A DNA stretch of 64,000 nt from Clostridiaceae bacterium (GCA_910575795.1 CAJTGE010000002.1:62001-126000); one strand, 5' to 3'. Shown: positions 33,928 through 43,195, numbered from the stretch's first letter. The notes: generated by a model not told the origin, from the letters alone. A program made the numbers and translations.

Positions 33928-35766
33928 ATGAACGTTATTTTTTGTGATCCAAAATTGACAATAGGAAATCATAAGGATGCCGCCGGATTTTTTCAGTCAT
34001 GCCGCGAAATTTTAGATGAATATGTCACGGATATGACCTATATTTCAACATCGTTTCATATCAATCGGTTATTGTCAGGAGAGATAGACAGAAATGATAT
34101 TCTTATATTTTTCAACGCATTGGATGGCAGGTACTGCGACCTGTTTCTTAAGTTGGTAAAAAAATGTAATGATGCGAAGTGCAGAGTGTGGGCAATCGCA
34201 ATGGAGAGGAATCCGGAGTGCAGGCGTCCCCCCGGGCCGGTGTCAGACAGGCAGAGCTTTGACGTGTCGTGCCGCAATGAAAACAGAAGTCCGATGAAGA
34301 ACAATATGCGGGCAATCGCCCAGATCTTTGCGCGAAAGATTGTCGCTCAGACATTATCTCCGCTATACCGCGATGAAGTTCTGTATTTCATCAGCCACCG
34401 CCGCACAGACGGGGAGCACATCACGGCAAAGCTTGCCGATGAGCTGAAGCTTTTGACAAGAGAACGGAATGTATACAGGGATGTCGTCAATGTCGAAGTC
34501 GGGGAGGACGCGCAGCACGATATTGATAATAAATTATCACTGAGTGATGTGCTGATATTTTTGCAGACAGAAGAGGCGCATCAATCCTGTTATATTATGA
34601 AAGAATTGTGCTATGCCCTTATCAATGACATCCCCGTTTTGTGGATTCAAATTGACAATGCATCGTACAGGGATATGCCGATTCATCCGGGAGAGAAGCC
34701 GGCGCTGCATTACAGAAGTGAAGAATTCGACTGCCAGGAACGGCTGATCGAAATAGCGGATGAGATAGAGGAAAAATGCTTTCAGCTTATGATGCATTCA
34801 TCAAACCAGGTATTTTCGTACGTCGAATATTTAAATGAATTAAAATATGATAATAAAATCAAACTGATGGCGGACAGGGATTCCATACTGGCGTATGAAA
34901 TAGAGTACAGAGAAACGATGAAGGATATTTACGCCAGCGGAATCAGAAAACATTACATCCAATGCTTTGGAAGAAATCCGAAAGAGGCGGACGTCGCGGC
35001 ATTTCTGGAAAAGGTTAGGAAAAAAGACGCCTATGAAAAAAATGACCGGCTGTTTTTGTTATCAAACCATGGGCGGAGGGAAAAACGATGCAGCGACAGT
35101 AAAGTGACAGAAGAAAATTTCGACGATTATATTACGAACCTTGAAAACGTATCCGGGATAAAAAGGCAGAGGCGCAATAAACGGATTATTCTCTCAGGCG
35201 CATTTCCGGACGGCGACGAGATATATAAAAATTCGCTGATAGAAGCTGTGATGATCTACGCCAGAGAAATTATAAAGGGCGGTTATACCCTGGTATTTGG
35301 GGCGCATCCGACTTTTCAGAAGCTGATTTTTGATATAGGTAAATTATATGCTTCAGACATGAAATATTCGATTGAGATGCACATGGACAGGGCGTACGCT
35401 GGAGGCTATGATTTGGAGGAGCTGCAGGAGCAATGCACGCTTATATTATCAGACGGGCTGCAGGAGATGCGGGAACGGATGATTTGTGTGGAGAAAAGCG
35501 AGCTGTTAATCTGTCTGGGAGGGAAGATAAAAGTCGATAAAACACAACAGGGAGTGGATGCGGAGGCAGCGCTGGCCAGGAATGTAAACGTGCCGGTGGC
35601 GCTGGTCGGCACGGTGGGAGGGCGCTCCAGCGAGTACGCGTTTGAGAGGATTACCGGGAATGGATGGTCGGATCTGAATCCCTGGGGGAAGGAGCTGAAT
35701 GAGGGACTGTTTTATAATGTGAATCACAGGCTGATGGTTAGGCGGCTGCTGGGGGCGATTGAGTGA
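33928..35766 (+). CDS. TIR-SLOG domain protein, probable defence protein
   Basis: 612 residues, GAGGAG 6 bases before ATG 33928. Residues 1-140 form an unrecognised alpha/beta domain. A TIR domain follows (about 149-245: VLYFISHRRTDGEH, a serine-rich DVLIFL strand and the expected catalytic Glu226 in the MKELCYAL helix). A helical linker leads to a SLOG/Rossmann domain (about 418-605: IILSGAFPDGDE, GYTLVFGAHPTF, and LICLGGKI). TIR domains make or break NAD-derived signals and SLOG domains bind such nucleotides; in Thoeris defence the two sit in separate proteins. Here both are joined in one chain. No Thoeris effector domain (SIR2, membrane) is present. Anti-phage function is inference from domain content and from the neighbour at 37878-40724. 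Confidence 0.75.
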   Translation: MNVIFCDPKLTIGNHKDAAGFFQSCREILDEYVTDMTYISTSFHINRLLSGEIDRNDILIFFNALDGRYCDLFLKLVKKCNDAKCRVWAIAMERNPECRRPPGPVSDRQSFDVSCRNENRSPMKNNMRAIAQIFARKIVAQTLSPLYRDEVLYFISHRRTDGEHITAKLADELKLLTRERNVYRDVVNVEVGEDAQHDIDNKLSLSDVLIFLQTEEAHQSCYIMKELCYALINDIPVLWIQIDNASYRDMPIHPGEKPALHYRSEEFDCQERLIEIADEIEEKCFQLMMHSSNQVFSYVEYLNELKYDNKIKLMADRDSILAYEIEYRETMKDIYASGIRKHYIQCFGRNPKEADVAAFLEKVRKKDAYEKNDRLFLLSNHGRREKRCSDSKVTEENFDDYITNLENVSGIKRQRRNKRIILSGAFPDGDEIYKNSLIEAVMIYAREIIKGGYTLVFGAHPTFQKLIFDIGKLYASDMKYSIEMHMDRAYAGGYDLEELQEQCTLILSDGLQEMRERMICVEKSELLICLGGKIKVDKTQQGVDAEAALARNVNVPVALVGTVGGRSSEYAFERITGNGWSDLNPWGKELNEGLFYNVNHRLMVRRLLGAIE

Positions 35767-35795
35767 GAGGGGGAGCGGGGGATAGGTGGATTTGT

Positions 35796-35877
35796 GATGG
35801 ATAATATATGATTATCCACAATATATGGACTATATGGGGGATTAAATGAAAAAAGATAACTTTGAATATGAAGTAGC
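35796..35877 (+). repeat. 82-bp inverted repeat, left arm
   Basis: Perfect reverse complement of 40693-40774. It contains the whole upstream region, ribosome site and first ten to eleven codons of the TIR-STAND gene. Here these codons run into a stop (35846-35887, 13 codons), so this arm is a truncated duplicate of the gene start facing inward. Confidence 0.95.
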
Positions 35878-36837
35878 AATAGTATAACAGATAGTTCGTC
35901 TATCTACGAGCGAAAGCTCTATTTGTCCCCGTACATGGACGAATTAATAAAAAGAACACATAGCGCGGCTCTTCAAAAACAATTTATCCCACAGCTTTCG
36001 TCGTACGATTTTCAGTTTTCAGATGATTATCTGCGTGAAGATGAATATATGCCTATTCCCAATCTTATTCACAGATATGAAAGCAAGGCTCTCATAATAG
36101 CAACAAATCAATGTGCATGTTATTGCCAGTTCTGCACAAGACAGCGTATTACCCGTAAAGATGATAACAGTCCTGATAATTTTAAAAACATACTGAACTA
36201 TATAAGAAAACACTCTGAGATAATGGACGTTCTGATAACAGGCGGCGACCCATTCATTTTGAGTACCAGAAAAATTATCAATCTGTTAAAAGAAATAGAA
36301 AAAATAAACAGTGTAAAAATCATAAGAATTGGAACCAGAATTCCTGTCACTCTCCCTCAAAGAATTAATGAAGAATTAATTGGGGCTTTAAAAACAGTTA
36401 ATCATTTGTACATAAACATACACGTAAATCACCCTGACGAGCTCACTTCAGAAAGTAAAAATGCTATTTTATCACTGGCGAATGCCGGGATTCCATTGGG
36501 AAGTCAGTCAGTTTTACTAAAAGGTATTAATGATGATTATGATGTTTTAAAGAAACTATTTCTTCAATTAATTCAGCTAAAAGTAAAGCCATATTATTTG
36601 TACCAGTGTGATAAAGTCCATGGATGCGAAAATTTTATGGTCGATATCCGAAAAGGTATTAGCATGATTAATAAATTATGCAATCAAATCAGTGGTTTTG
36701 CTGTTCCAAAGTTTGTTGTGGATACACCTGAAATGGGAAAAATGGTATTAGCGCCAGGTTCTATAGTTAAAACAGACGGAGATATTTTTTACCTTTCTAA
36801 CAGAAACGGGCTGTGTTCTTATAAAAATATAAAATAA
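35878..36837 (+). pseudogene. KamA-family radical SAM aminomutase-like gene, 5'-truncated
   Basis: The open part from TTG 35923 gives 304 residues. The reading frame has coding character back to 35878, exactly where the inverted repeat arm ends, and stops there. The Cys triad C-x3-C-x2-C is present (QCACYCQFC), with HRYESKALIIATNQ before it and the GGDPF motif after, as in lysine/glutamate 2,3-aminomutases and EpmB. Family members have a further 60-90 N-terminal residues, missing here. No ribosome site precedes TTG 35923 or ATG 35935. The gene appears to have been cut by the rearrangement that made the repeat. A shortened but working form is less likely. The ATP-grasp gene 28 bases downstream suggests an original two-gene pathway. 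Confidence 0.65.
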
Positions 36838-36865
36838 ATCACAAAAAACTACGACAGGAGGATTT

Positions 36866-37864
36866 ATGAGAAAAAAATTATGTATTGGAATTGCTTATGA
36901 TGTGAAAGAGGATTATAGCATATCTGCAGAAGGCTTTCTGCATTGTGATTTTAGTATGTTGTTTGAAATTAAAATGATAAAGGAACTTCTTGAAGAACGG
37001 GGACATTCTGTATATCTATTAGGCAATTATCAAAAGATAAATAAAATGTTATTGGACGGAGAATTTCCGAAAATAGATATCGTCATGAACACTGCGGAAG
37101 GAATACTCAGTCGAAACAGAGAAGGCTGGCTTCCTTCTTTGTTTGAAATAAATAATATTCCCTATTCAGGTTCAGATGCATATGCATTAAATCTCACACT
37201 GAATAAATTACATACAAAAATCATAGCGGAATATCTGAATATTCCAACACCTTCATACTGCAAGATAGATTGCATTGATGATATTAAAATAGCAGTCAAA
37301 TCTGTAAAAGGCCCATGGATATTAAAGCCTAATTATGAAGGAAGCAGCTCTGGTGTAATGTTTGTAAATTCAGAGGAAGAGCTGAAGCAGACTTTTCAGA
37401 AATTAAGCGCTGAATATCAGCAGCCGTTATTGTGTGAGACTTATATTGAAGGAAGAGAATTTACAGTTGCTCTGTTGTATGATGGCAAAAATACAAAAAC
37501 ACTCGGTACAGTTGAAATTATCCGAAAGGGGGAATCACAGATTGGCATTTTTAGTGCGGAAGATAAATATTCCGATACTTGTACCAAAATCCCGGCTGTA
37601 CTTCCTGGGAAAATTATAGAAGATATGCAAGAGAGCGCCCAAAAACTTCATCAATTTTTAGGATGTAAAGACTATAGCCGTACAGATTATCGCGTAGATA
37701 TGAACGGACAGTATTATTTTCTGGAAATCACTCCACTTCCGAATGTAGACTATGAAAGCGGATTTGCAAAATGCTGCGAATATAGTAAATATAATCTTGG
37801 AAAAGTGCTAGAAGAAATACTCTATAATGCTTTGAAACGCTATAAAAACGGGCAGGACCGATAA
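36866..37864 (+). CDS. ATP-grasp ligase, D-Ala-D-Ala ligase-like
   Basis: 332 residues, GGAGG 7 bases before ATG 36866. It has the N-terminal Rossmann-like part, then the ATP-grasp fold: GPWILKPNYEGSSSGV (ATP-binding loop), ETYIEGREFTVALL and the metal-binding end YYFLEITPLPN. The fold matches D-alanine-D-alanine ligases, but the substrate loops differ from Ddl (EITPLPN in place of EVNTLPG), so another amino-acid pair is likely. Next to an aminomutase that makes beta-amino acids, it may join a beta-amino acid to a partner. AT-rich compared with the flanking chromosome. Confidence 0.75.
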   Translation: MRKKLCIGIAYDVKEDYSISAEGFLHCDFSMLFEIKMIKELLEERGHSVYLLGNYQKINKMLLDGEFPKIDIVMNTAEGILSRNREGWLPSLFEINNIPYSGSDAYALNLTLNKLHTKIIAEYLNIPTPSYCKIDCIDDIKIAVKSVKGPWILKPNYEGSSSGVMFVNSEEELKQTFQKLSAEYQQPLLCETYIEGREFTVALLYDGKNTKTLGTVEIIRKGESQIGIFSAEDKYSDTCTKIPAVLPGKIIEDMQESAQKLHQFLGCKDYSRTDYRVDMNGQYYFLEITPLPNVDYESGFAKCCEYSKYNLGKVLEEILYNALKRYKNGQDR

Positions 37865-37877
37865 ATGGTCCTGCTGT

Positions 37878-40724
37878 TTAAAGGCTTTCATAAAAACGAA
37901 GTGTTGTAAAATAAAATCCATTCTCCACACACTTTTTATATACCCTTTTAGGAGCTGTTCCTGCCATGTTACGGGTTTTAAGACCCATTACCTTTTTGGT
38001 TCTAAAAGCTAACGCCTTATATATATACTTAAAGCGTGGCTCCATATAGTCCAGTTTGGAACATACATTCAGCTTTTGCAGACATTTTTTGTGATCTTTC
38101 ATATGAAAATAATAAAATGCCCAATTTAGATTTTGATATATAGCATAAGTGGGGATATGTTGCGGCTCCTGTAGCTTAATTAACTCATCGATCCGCTCCA
38201 ACTGCTTCAATGCTTCGCCAGGCTTACCCAGAACATTCATACAGTTTAGGACGTTTGTCCGGATAGTAATTTCCGAATAAGGCTCCATTTCGTACTGCAA
38301 CGCCTGTTCAAAAATAGTAATAGCAGATTCATAATCGCTATCCAAAACCATTTTTAATATTCCCTTTGTATTTAATGGATAATAAACAGCAAGGCTTCCA
38401 AAAGAATCAAACAAATCGATAGATTCATTTATCGGCTTAGAGACATTTGCTAATTTGTCAATATATAAATTATCCGTAGCAATATTGTGAAGAACTTCTG
38501 CCAAATATTTTATGGAATGCCGTTCCCGAAAAAACGCCTCTGCTCTTTCTTCCATGCTGATTGCAATTTCCTCGGGAAAAATCATACTTGCCATGCGGAG
38601 CAAAACATAATACTCCTGTTCATATTTATTATTTTTGTAAAAATCTATTGCCTTTATATAATACTTTTCCTGGCTTTTTGCATCGCCTGTTACATCACAG
38701 GCAGATGCCAGCAGAGATACTATTTTTATATACGAGTAATTACAGACATTTTCTTTTTCAAAATCTTTTTTCATGCGGTTTAGAATCTTTAATGCGCCTT
38801 CTACCTCGCCGCTCATATACAGGCAGTAAGACTGCTGGTAAAGAAGTTCTACTACCTGTTCTGAAAATTTGCCAATGTCAAAATAGCTTAAACATTCTTC
38901 ATAAGCCCTGCATGCTTTCGGAAAGTTCCCCATATTTCTATAACAATCAGCCTCTGCTTTAAAAATATCATATTCTAAAGAGTCCAAATGCAGCTTATCC
39001 AAATCCACATATTCCAGCATATATTTAATGTTCTGAATTGCATCCAGCTCATGTATATAGTCCGATATTCTTTCATATTTTGCAACTAATTCAACATAGT
39101 AAATTATTGCAGTATCATAATTTTGCGCATATTTATAATGCTTCGCAATCGGATATAATGCAGTAATTTCGCGGTCAATTGCTTTTATACCCTTGCGCCG
39201 CTGTTCCTTTTTCAATAGCTTTTTATAATAATTTGCCAGAACTTCGTGCCACTCCTTTTGTAGTTCTGGTGATATACTGTCTTTTATAAAATGATATACA
39301 TCATCATTTTCAAAAGAGTAAGATATATCGTCCGGATGAATAATCAACTGAGAGATCTTTCCTATTTTTTGCAACATATCGTCTGCGTTAATAATTTGAA
39401 ATGGTTTAGAGAGCAGCTCAACATTAAAGACATTTCCTATAATAGATGATTTTGAAAGCACTTCTTTGAGCGTATTATCAAGCCGATTATAGCGCTGCAA
39501 AATAAAATCTTTTAAAACGTCTGTCAAAATGCTGGAAGGTAGCTTATCACATATGTATTTCCCCTTTTCAAACCGGATATAATGTTCGCCCTTCAAAAAG
39601 TTTATTGCTATATTCAAATACATAATATTTCCAAATGAAGAATCCAAAATATATGCAAGATTATCATTAGATATCTCTATGTCGCCCAAAATATCAAAAA
39701 AATAACATTTTAATTCATCAAACAATAGTCTTTTAAAACATATGAAATCCGTATGGCCTGGAGACAGTTTATAAAATGGAATAAGCAAATTTGTATCTTC
39801 CTCAATATCAAATTCAAATATAATAAAGGTCTGGCAATGTGGGAACCGACTCAATAACATTTCTGTTGTTTCAAGAAGAAACGTGGATGTCTGAGAATCC
39901 AAATATTGAAACTGTTCAACGTAAATGATCATTGGCTCCTTTTTACAAATAGCAAAAAATTCTCTTTTTGTTTGTTCTTCAAAACTTAGATCGGAATCCA
40001 GGGACAGACAATCTATATCCAACTGCAACGCATGTAATACTGGTTCAAGTTGGAATCGATTTTCTGTATCAGGAGAAATTTTTATTATTTTTTTCTTGTT
40101 TTGTAAAAAATATTGGGTGCAGCTCCGCTTTCCCAATCCTTTTTCTCCATAAACAACAACTACATGCGATTTAGTCTGAAGCTTATAAATGTTTTCCATA
40201 GCTTCCAACTTCTCCACATTAATTTTAATATTATAGTTTGCAGGAAGAGGTTCAGGGATTTCTTTTTTCTTATAAGCCTCTGTTACATGTTTGGCACCCT
40301 TTACCTTTTCAAATATCATCTGTGCGATTTCCTGAGGTTTCTTTTTTCTTGCGTCAATATCAGCAATGCTTCCTGCAATGCCAGGGACTCTCGTGTCATC
40401 AAACCGAACCGGAAGAATATATTGCTGGAAATCAGGACGCGATTCGAGCATATTTCTTTCCAAAGCAGATTTGACTTCCAGGTTTGTCCATACTTTTTTA
40501 ACATATTCTTCTGAAATAAACGGGACGAAATACATGGCTTTTTCAAAATAGACACTATCCAAATACTGAGTAAGGTTTTTGCCCCATATATTAACTTGTT
40601 CATTATAATCATAAAAGTGCCTGACATTAAGCTTTGTCAACGCCTCCGATACTTTTTTGACATAATCGCGTTGTTCTCCCGCAAATGAAAGCGCTACTTC
40701 ATATTCAAAGTTATCTTTTTTCAT
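37878..40724 (-). CDS. TIR-STAND-TPR protein (NLR-like defence ATPase)
   Basis: 948 residues on the minus strand from ATG 40724. An N-terminal TIR domain (about 8-115, YEVALSFAGEQRDYV) has its expected catalytic Glu83 in NLEVKSAL. A STAND/AAA-like NTPase follows with Walker A GEKGLGKR (193-200) and a Walker B-like MIIYVEQFQYLD. Winged-helix and then a long run of helical TPR-type repeats fill residues 520-900. This is the plan of bacterial NLR-like anti-phage sensors, in which the repeats sense an invader protein and the TIR domain destroys NAD. Its promoter and first codons lie within the right arm of the 82-bp repeat. AT-rich, likely horizontally gained. Confidence 0.85.
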   Translation of the reverse strand: MKKDNFEYEVALSFAGEQRDYVKKVSEALTKLNVRHFYDYNEQVNIWGKNLTQYLDSVYFEKAMYFVPFISEEYVKKVWTNLEVKSALERNMLESRPDFQQYILPVRFDDTRVPGIAGSIADIDARKKKPQEIAQMIFEKVKGAKHVTEAYKKKEIPEPLPANYNIKINVEKLEAMENIYKLQTKSHVVVVYGEKGLGKRSCTQYFLQNKKKIIKISPDTENRFQLEPVLHALQLDIDCLSLDSDLSFEEQTKREFFAICKKEPMIIYVEQFQYLDSQTSTFLLETTEMLLSRFPHCQTFIIFEFDIEEDTNLLIPFYKLSPGHTDFICFKRLLFDELKCYFFDILGDIEISNDNLAYILDSSFGNIMYLNIAINFLKGEHYIRFEKGKYICDKLPSSILTDVLKDFILQRYNRLDNTLKEVLSKSSIIGNVFNVELLSKPFQIINADDMLQKIGKISQLIIHPDDISYSFENDDVYHFIKDSISPELQKEWHEVLANYYKKLLKKEQRRKGIKAIDREITALYPIAKHYKYAQNYDTAIIYYVELVAKYERISDYIHELDAIQNIKYMLEYVDLDKLHLDSLEYDIFKAEADCYRNMGNFPKACRAYEECLSYFDIGKFSEQVVELLYQQSYCLYMSGEVEGALKILNRMKKDFEKENVCNYSYIKIVSLLASACDVTGDAKSQEKYYIKAIDFYKNNKYEQEYYVLLRMASMIFPEEIAISMEERAEAFFRERHSIKYLAEVLHNIATDNLYIDKLANVSKPINESIDLFDSFGSLAVYYPLNTKGILKMVLDSDYESAITIFEQALQYEMEPYSEITIRTNVLNCMNVLGKPGEALKQLERIDELIKLQEPQHIPTYAIYQNLNWAFYYFHMKDHKKCLQKLNVCSKLDYMEPRFKYIYKALAFRTKKVMGLKTRNMAGTAPKRVYKKCVENGFYFTTLRFYESL

Positions 40725-40774
40725 TTAATCCCCCATATAGTCCATATATTGTGGATAATCATATATTATCCATC
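40693..40774 (-). repeat. 82-bp inverted repeat, right arm
   Basis: Covers the first codons, GGGGGATTAA region and upstream DNA of the TIR-STAND gene; perfect inverse of 35796-35877. Recombination between the arms would invert the 4.8 kb between them yet rebuild the same TIR-STAND gene start on the other side. Confidence 0.95.
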
Positions 40775-40848
40775 TTTTTCATCAGTTAGCTTCTTTGATG
40801 TCAAGTATATAAGATGTCCGTTCGCTTTATATTTGGCACATTCAATTC

Positions 40849-41025
40849 AAAAAGCGCTATGGTCTCACTACGAAATCACAGCGCTCAAGTTAATTATTCA
40901 GTTAGTTTCCCCACCCCGTGAAAAGTAACACACTATTTAATTTTAAAAAGCGCTATGGTTCCAATATGAAATCACAGCGCTCAAGTTAATTATTCAGTTA
41001 GTTTCCCCATCCCGTGAAAAGTAAC
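40849..41025. repeat. Two direct repeats of 81 bp
   Basis: Unit 1 is 40849-40929 and unit 2 is 40945-41025, period 96, about 93 percent identical. Each begins AAAAAGCGCTATGG and holds an AGCGCT pair 34 bases apart that can form a hairpin, and ends GTGAAAAGTAAC. No gene is inside. The rest of the gap 40775-41049 shows only the ribosome site of the next gene. Confidence 0.8.
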
Positions 41026-41049
41026 CAGTCTTCCAGGAGGTGAGGGCTT

Positions 41050-41587
41050 ATGGAAGAGAAAAACTGGTTAGAGCTGATGGCAAAGCAGACGCAGACAGCG
41101 CAGATTCTTGGAAACAAACCGCTATACGGAAGCATACGGCCTTGTATTGAGCAGGGAGGACGCACAAGTTTTAGCGCAGGAACGGGCGGACGCGCTGAAA
41201 CGGGAGCGCAGGGTGGAGTTTGGGCAGAGTATACTGCCTGCGGTTATCTATGCATTCTGTGATTCGCCCTATATCATGCAGGAAAATTATCGCGACGCGC
41301 TGATCCGTCTCCAGAATATTTTTTATCTGTACAAAAATGAAATGTTGGACGAGATTACGGATGACGAGCTCCTGGAATATATGCGGGAGCAGTTTGACGG
41401 CGCGTGCTGCGGGGATTTTGATTATCTGGAGGGGACGTGTCTGGATCTGTTTGCCCAGGCGATCCGGGCAGGCTATTCGGGGTATACGGGGACAGGGGGA
41501 AGGGGAGAATTTGAAAAATTCGACATTGTAACGCGCTGGGACAGGGAATTATATCTGGAAGTCCTGAGAGAACTGGCCTGGAGGTGA
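41050..41587 (+). pseudogene. DUF6323-like gene with a frameshift
   Basis: ATG 41050 follows CCAGGAGGTGAGGGCTT and reads MEEKNWLELMAKQTQTAQIL in one frame. From about 41106 the family-like sequence (TNRYTEAYGLVLS) goes on in the next frame up to 41587 (159 residues from TTG 41108). Removing one T at 41106-41108 would join them as a single protein of about 178 residues. So either a real single-base insertion or a sequence error is present. Family name is given with moderate certainty; function unknown. It is followed by the next gene without a gap. Confidence 0.55.
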
Positions 41588-41592
41588 TTGAA

Positions 41593-42423
41593 ATGGAGCA
41601 TATGGATTATCCGTTAGAGGAGCTCATCCCGCTCGCAGCCGAACTTGCATCCCGGTATTCCGGATATGAGCATACCTCTGTGACATATGAAACGGCCCAG
41701 AGGCTGATGGACGCGGTTCTGTATTGCATAAATGAAGGCATAAACGGACAAAACCATGACTGCTGTGACGGCGCCGCGCTTTGGATAAAGGATATTTCCG
41801 CTAAGGACGCGTATCTGTCCGGCCGGAATATCGTGGAAGAAAAAGTCAGGGAACTCCGGGAGGTTTACAACCGGCTCATACCTGACTTCGAGGATTATAA
41901 CTGCGAATGCCTGCGGCGGACGGTTGCCAGGGAAATTCCCCGGTTTCTGTCAAAATACGATTTTATATATGCCCCGCAGGAGACGCTTCTGACCTTTGAT
42001 TATCCGGTTCTTGGAAATACAGGGATATTGTGCGGCATCGGCGCGGTTTTGGAGTACGTCAGGCGCGTGGAACTGGAGCAGCGTTTTTTAAAAAAATTTG
42101 CCCGCGAATACGTCATAGAGACCCTTCAGATGTACTGCCATGACTATCGTCTTCTCTTTGAAAATATCAGCAGTATCATCCTTCAAAATATCATCATGCA
42201 CAGGCTTGCCGGCAGGCCGGTAAGCTCTGGAGGATTCCGTCCGGAGGAGACAGAGCGTATCAGAACGGTTTTGGGAAAAATGCCGGGCAGAGAGGCAGAG
42301 GAGCGCATTGCGGGTATGATACTGCGCCTGGTGGAACATTACTATGATAATGACAGGCGGTTGTCGGAGTATCTGCAGTGCGCCGCGCCGGATATAGCAT
42401 GGAAAATCCGGCAGGGGATGTGA
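41593..42423 (+). CDS. Unknown protein, DUF6179-like
   Basis: 276 residues. ATG 41593 follows GGAGGTGATTGAA, which begins at the end of the previous gene; GTG 41584 is an alternative. Mostly helical, acidic, with LEELIPLAAELASRYSGYEH at the start and a conserved-looking YDFIYAPQETLLTFDYP in the middle. It pairs with the DUF6323-like gene upstream, an arrangement seen in Lachnospiraceae. No function known. Confidence 0.6.
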   Translation: MEHMDYPLEELIPLAAELASRYSGYEHTSVTYETAQRLMDAVLYCINEGINGQNHDCCDGAALWIKDISAKDAYLSGRNIVEEKVRELREVYNRLIPDFEDYNCECLRRTVAREIPRFLSKYDFIYAPQETLLTFDYPVLGNTGILCGIGAVLEYVRRVELEQRFLKKFAREYVIETLQMYCHDYRLLFENISSIILQNIIMHRLAGRPVSSGGFRPEETERIRTVLGKMPGREAEERIAGMILRLVEHYYDNDRRLSEYLQCAAPDIAWKIRQGM

Positions 42424-42453
42424 GGCGCGGCGATGGATCATTTCACTGGTTTG

Positions 42454-42462
42454 TGTTATGAT
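42454..42462 (+). promoter_or_regulatory. Extended -10 promoter for the fic gene
   Basis: TGTTATGAT has the TG-n-TATGAT form about 85 bases before fic. The -35 is poor. Confidence 0.4.
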
Positions 42463-42474
42463 AGAGGAGAACTC

Positions 42475-42564
42475 ATGAAAGACCATACGGCGGACGGAGA
42501 AGGATGCAGGGTTTTGGGACGCCGCCGGCGCGCAGGAGAGAACAGACATGACATTGAAAAATAA
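42475..42564 (+). CDS. Possible 29-residue leader peptide overlapping fic
   Basis: ATG 42475 lies 5 bases after GAGGAG and opens 29 basic, Arg-rich codons ending at 42564, which overlaps the fic start by 17 bases. The ribosome site is better than that of fic. It could couple translation to fic. The composition is unlike that of a stable protein, so it is only a candidate. Confidence 0.25.
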   Translation: MKDHTADGEGCRVLGRRRRAGENRHDIEK

Positions 42565-43153
42565 ATTAAATATCACTGAATCCGCGGAGCTTGCAAGGGC
42601 AGAGGAACAGATAAGTAAAAAAAAGGCTGTCGAATTATATGAAAAAAGCCTTTTGAATGATTGGGAGGCGGGTACATTTTCAGGACTTGCAAAAATTCAT
42701 AAGTACCTTTTTGAGGATATTTATGATTTTGCGGGAAAACTCAGAGATGTGAACCTCGCAAAAGGAAATTTCAGGTTTGCTCCTGTCATGTATCTGGAAG
42801 CCGCTTTGCGGCATATAGATCAGATGCCCCAGGCGGCCTATGATGAAATTGTAGAAAAATATGTGGAAATGAATAGTGCTCATCCTTTCAGGGAGGGGAA
42901 TGGGAGAAGCGCCCGTATATGGCTTGATTTTATTTTGAAAAAAGAATTAAAGCTTGTAGTAGACTGGGGGAGAGTTGATAAGGAAGATTATCTTCTTGCC
43001 ATGGAGAGAAGCCCGATCAGGGATGTTGAAATTAAGGTTCTTCTTAAAAATGCGCTGACCGATAAAATCAATGACAGAGAAATTTATATGAAGGGCATAG
43101 ACGCAAGCTATTTTTATGAAGGGTACAACGCCTTCAAATCAGGCGATTTATAA
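42548..43153 (+). CDS. fic: Fic-domain AMPylase, self-inhibited class III type
   Basis: 201 residues. The Fic active-site motif HPFREGNGRSAR (about 116-127) is complete, with the IHKYLFEDIYDFAGKLRDVN region before it. Fic proteins transfer AMP to hydroxyl groups of target proteins. The C-terminal helix contains S-Y-F-Y-E-G, matching the S/T-x3-E-G/N inhibition motif that in class III Fic proteins lies at the C terminus and blocks ATP placement. Regulation by the protein's own tail is therefore expected, with no antitoxin gene needed. A terminator follows. Confidence 0.9.
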   Translation: MTLKNKLNITESAELARAEEQISKKKAVELYEKSLLNDWEAGTFSGLAKIHKYLFEDIYDFAGKLRDVNLAKGNFRFAPVMYLEAALRHIDQMPQAAYDEIVEKYVEMNSAHPFREGNGRSARIWLDFILKKELKLVVDWGRVDKEDYLLAMERSPIRDVEIKVLLKNALTDKINDREIYMKGIDASYFYEGYNAFKSGDL

Positions 43154-43195
43154 AATGAATACAAATTATCAATCATACTCACAGAGTAAAGAAGA

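Noticed and set aside
38487-40551. Several plus-strand frames within the TIR-STAND gene
   Set aside because: All are antisense shadows of the 948-residue protein, Phe- and Cys-rich, without ribosome sites.
40849-41025. Direct repeats as a CRISPR array
   Set aside because: Only two units, 81 bp long with a 15-bp gap, and no cas gene in the window.
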